From the NCBI RefSeq assembly GCF_037482165.1, contig NZ_CP148048.1, forward strand, positions 558,001-622,000: DNA of 64,000 nucleotides, in the 5' to 3' direction. Source of the stretch: Parvimonas micra (GTDB lineage Bacteria > Bacillota > Clostridia > Tissierellales > Peptoniphilaceae). A model generated the notes under the pieces. It was not told where the DNA came from. It saw only the letters and a list, made by a program, of their open reading frames with translations, and did not search any database. The first letter of the stretch is position 1. Each line of letters opens with the position of its first letter. Position numbers and translations under genes: made by a program. Below are positions 61,534 to 64,000 of this stretch, one piece after another.

Positions 61534-64000
61534 ATGAGAAAACTAGGATTAAATGAAATAAGAGAAGAATATTTAGAATTTTTTGAAAGTAAAGGACATT
61601 TGCGTTTAAAAAGTTATTCTTTAATACCAAATAACGATAAAAGTCTATTACTTATAAATGCTGGAATGGCTCCATTAAAAGATTATTTTACCGGAGTAAA
61701 AAAAATGAGTAAAAATAGAGCTACTTCTAGTCAAAAATGTATTAGAACAGCCGATATTGACAACGTTGGAAAAACTCAAAGACATGGAACTTTTTTTGAA
61801 ATGTTAGGAAATTTTTCTTTTGGAGATTATTTTAAGAGAGAAGCTATAACTTGGGCTTGGGAATTTTTGACAGAAAAGCTTGAAATGGATAAAAATTTAT
61901 TATCAGTAACTGTTTATGAAGAAGATGATGAAGCTTATAATATTTGGAAAAATGAAGTTGGACTTCCAGCAGAAAAAATTCAAAGACTTGGAAAAGAAGA
62001 TAATTTTTGGGAATTAGAAGTTGGACCTTGTGGTCCTTGTTCTGAAATAATGTATGATAGAGGAGAAAAATATACTAATCCTGATGATAGATTTATGGAA
62101 ATTTGGAATTTAGTTTTTACTCAGTTTAATAAAGATAAAGATGGAAATTACCATAGATTAGAGCATCCAAACATTGATACAGGTATGGGACTTGAAAGAC
62201 TTACTTTGGTTTTAGAAGAAAAAGATAATATATTTGAAATAGGCTTAGTAGATACTATAATTAAGAAAATAGAAGAGATATCAGGTGTTCAATATAAATC
62301 AAATGAAATTTCTGATATTTCTATAAGAGTAATAGCCGATCATGCTAGGGCTATGACATTTTTAATATATGATGGTGTAATTCCTAGTAATGAACAAAGA
62401 GGTTATGTTTTAAGAAGACTAATAAGACGTGCAGCAAGACATGGCAAATTGTTGGGAATTAAGGATAATTTCTTAGTAGATGTTTCAAAAGTTGTTATGG
62501 AAGCATATAATACGGAGTATCCTGAATTATTGGAAGATAGTGAAAGAATTTTTAAGATTTTAAATGCTGAAGAATCTAAATTTCAAGAAACAATAGAACA
62601 AGGTTTAGGTATTTTAAATTCTTATATAGAAGATGAAAAATCAAAAAATTCAAAGATTCTATCTGGAGAGAAAGCATTTAAATTGTATGATACTTATGGA
62701 TTTCCTTTAGATTTGACAAAAGAAATTTTAGAAGAAGAAAAAATGGAAGTTGATGAAGAGGCTTTTAATAAAAATATGCAAGACCAAAAGATTAGAGCTA
62801 GAGAAGGTAGAAATATTTCATCAGCAGGTTGGAGTGAAAAGAATACTGATTATTTAAAAGCATTAAAAGAAACAGAATTTTTGGGTTATATTGAAAATGA
62901 ATGTGTTGGAAAAGTAATAAAATTATTTAAAGATGAAGCAGAAGTTTCAATTTTAAATCAAGGAGATAAGGCACTTTTAGTATCTGATAAAACTGTTTTC
63001 TATGGAGAAGGTGGTGGACAAGTAGGAGATGTCGGAATTATAGAAGGTAAGCATTGTAAACTTAAGGTTTTAGATACTAAGAAAAACAAAAATAATGGAA
63101 TTTTCCATAGTGTAGAAGTTATTGAGGGAAGTGTTAAGTTAAATGATGAATTAACATTTAGAATTGATGTAAATAATAGACGTGATATTATGAAAAACCA
63201 TTCTGCAACACATCTTTTACATCAAGCCTTAATTGAAGTTTTAGGTAATCATATTAATCAAGCAGGTTCTTTAGTAGATGCAAATAAACTAAGATTTGAT
63301 ATTACTCATTTTGAAGCTATAAGTACTGAAGATTTAAAAAGAGTAGAGCAGATTGTAAATGATAAGATAGCTTTAAATCTTAATACAATTGTAGAAGAAA
63401 TGTCATTAGAAGAATCATCAAAAATGGGAGCTATTGGACTATTTGAAGACAAATATAAGGATGTAGTAAGAGTAGTCTCATTTGGTGGTTGGTCAATAGA
63501 ACTTTGTGGTGGTACTCATGTAAAAAATGTTAGTGAAATTCAGATGTTTAAAATAATTTCAGAATCAAGTGTTGCGGCAGGAGTTAGAAGAATTGAAGCT
63601 ATTACAGGAAGAAGTGTTTACGAGTACCTAAAGAAGACTGAAAATCAAATCGAAGAAGTTTCAAATGTGTTAAAGTGTAAAAAGTCGGAGTTAGTTTCTA
63701 AAGTGGCTTCTCTTACTGATGACATAAAGTCATTAGAAAAAGAACTTAAAGAAATTAAATCTCAAATGACTTTGAATAGTTTAGATGCTTTTATTGCTGA
63801 AAAGAAAGATATAGAAGGTATTTCTTTTATAGCTAAAAAAGTAGAATTTGAAAATCAAAATGACTTAAGAGATTTAATTGATAAATTAAGAGATAAATTG
63901 GGTACAAGTGTAATAGTGTTTGCTAATGTTTATCAAGGAAAACTTACTTTTACAGTTGGAGTAAGTAAAGATTTGAATGCAAGAAAAATTAATGCTGGAA
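61534..64000 (+). CDS. alaS: Alanyl-tRNA synthetase, 3' end outside window
   Basis: AlaRS charges tRNA-Ala and edits mischarged Ser and Gly. The frame is open from ATG 61534 (GAGGG upstream) to the window end, 822 codons of the roughly 875 expected. Seen in order: class II core with KSYSLIPNNDKSLLLINAGMAPLKDYF and GTFFEMLGNFSFGDYFKREAI, the LEVGPCGPCSEI zinc-like site, NTGMGLERL-like IDTGMGLERLTLVLE, the editing domain HSATHLLHQAL near residue 555 and CGGTH near 656, and the beginning of the C-Ala domain. Only the last few dozen residues are missing. It follows the AI-2E permease by 9 nt. Confidence 0.97.
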   Translation, partial: MRKLGLNEIREEYLEFFESKGHLRLKSYSLIPNNDKSLLLINAGMAPLKDYFTGVKKMSKNRATSSQKCIRTADIDNVGKTQRHGTFFEMLGNFSFGDYFKREAITWAWEFLTEKLEMDKNLLSVTVYEEDDEAYNIWKNEVGLPAEKIQRLGKEDNFWELEVGPCGPCSEIMYDRGEKYTNPDDRFMEIWNLVFTQFNKDKDGNYHRLEHPNIDTGMGLERLTLVLEEKDNIFEIGLVDTIIKKIEEISGVQYKSNEISDISIRVIADHARAMTFLIYDGVIPSNEQRGYVLRRLIRRAARHGKLLGIKDNFLVDVSKVVMEAYNTEYPELLEDSERIFKILNAEESKFQETIEQGLGILNSYIEDEKSKNSKILSGEKAFKLYDTYGFPLDLTKEILEEEKMEVDEEAFNKNMQDQKIRAREGRNISSAGWSEKNTDYLKALKETEFLGYIENECVGKVIKLFKDEAEVSILNQGDKALLVSDKTVFYGEGGGQVGDVGIIEGKHCKLKVLDTKKNKNNGIFHSVEVIEGSVKLNDELTFRIDVNNRRDIMKNHSATHLLHQALIEVLGNHINQAGSLVDANKLRFDITHFEAISTEDLKRVEQIVNDKIALNLNTIVEEMSLEESSKMGAIGLFEDKYKDVVRVVSFGGWSIELCGGTHVKNVSEIQMFKIISESSVAAGVRRIEAITGRSVYEYLKKTENQIEEVSNVLKCKKSELVSKVASLTDDIKSLEKELKEIKSQMTLNSLDAFIAEKKDIEGISFIAKKVEFENQNDLRDLIDKLRDKLGTSVIVFANVYQGKLTFTVGVSKDLNARKINAG

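Overview
The window is a stretch of AT-rich chromosome (under 30% GC by eye) from a low-GC Gram-positive anaerobe. The gene set points to the class Tissierellia / family Peptoniphilaceae, with a Parvimonas-like organism as my best guess: PolC-type replicase, ExoA-type exonuclease III, Asp23/FakA pair, non-mevalonate isoprenoid genes, strong use of AGA for arginine, and TTG/GTG starts behind strong AGGAGG sites. The genus is inference. Almost everything is on the + strand, so + is probably the leading strand. Only three transcription units face the other way: xth, tRNA-Leu(CAA) and purB.

Layout. 1-4415: end of a MATE transporter, Asp23-fakA, recG. 4610-13763: the pyrH-frr-uppS-cdsA-rseP-ispG-polC cluster, without dxr in its usual place. 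13900-25392: rpsT, an orphan glycosyltransferase, a rhodanese lipoprotein, ispD-ispF-metK-patB, xth (-), a phosphohexomutase, tRNA-Leu (-), upp, and two tandem paralogous lipoproteins. 25566-37008: a LigB-type dioxygenase, the protein-quality block tig, clpP-clpX-lon-engB, then an ABC exporter followed by a three-gene ABC-2 exporter. 37229-44495: two cytosolic peptidases (pepC, M3 oligoendopeptidase), purB (-), a membrane-anchored polysaccharide deacetylase and rmuC. 44616-58923: the S10-spc-alpha ribosomal superoperon from rpsJ to rplQ, with secY, adk, infA and rpoA inside, preceded by a structured leader. 59168-64000: cysteine desulfurase, AI-2E family permease and most of alaS, which runs off the window.

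The genes are mostly housekeeping: translation, protein turnover, undecaprenyl/isoprenoid supply, phospholipid synthesis, DNA replication and repair. The peptidases fit an amino-acid/peptide-based lifestyle. Transcription units are clearly punctuated: many intrinsic terminators are near-perfect palindromes with T tracts, and many promoters fit TTGxxx-17-TATAAT.

Most notable: (1) a 72-nt, about 50% GC, hairpin-forming repeat present three times, once in each of the three convergent gene junctions of the window, always in the same orientation and flush against intrinsic terminators; (2) a rpsJ leader whose terminator-like hairpin competes with a longer downstream pairing, a probable attenuation switch; (3) an rpsN of the zinc-free 89-residue type inside the spc operon with foreign-looking arginine codon use; (4) a PolC whose PHP domain has lost several of its usual histidines; (5) absence of dxr, map and rpsD from their customary slots.
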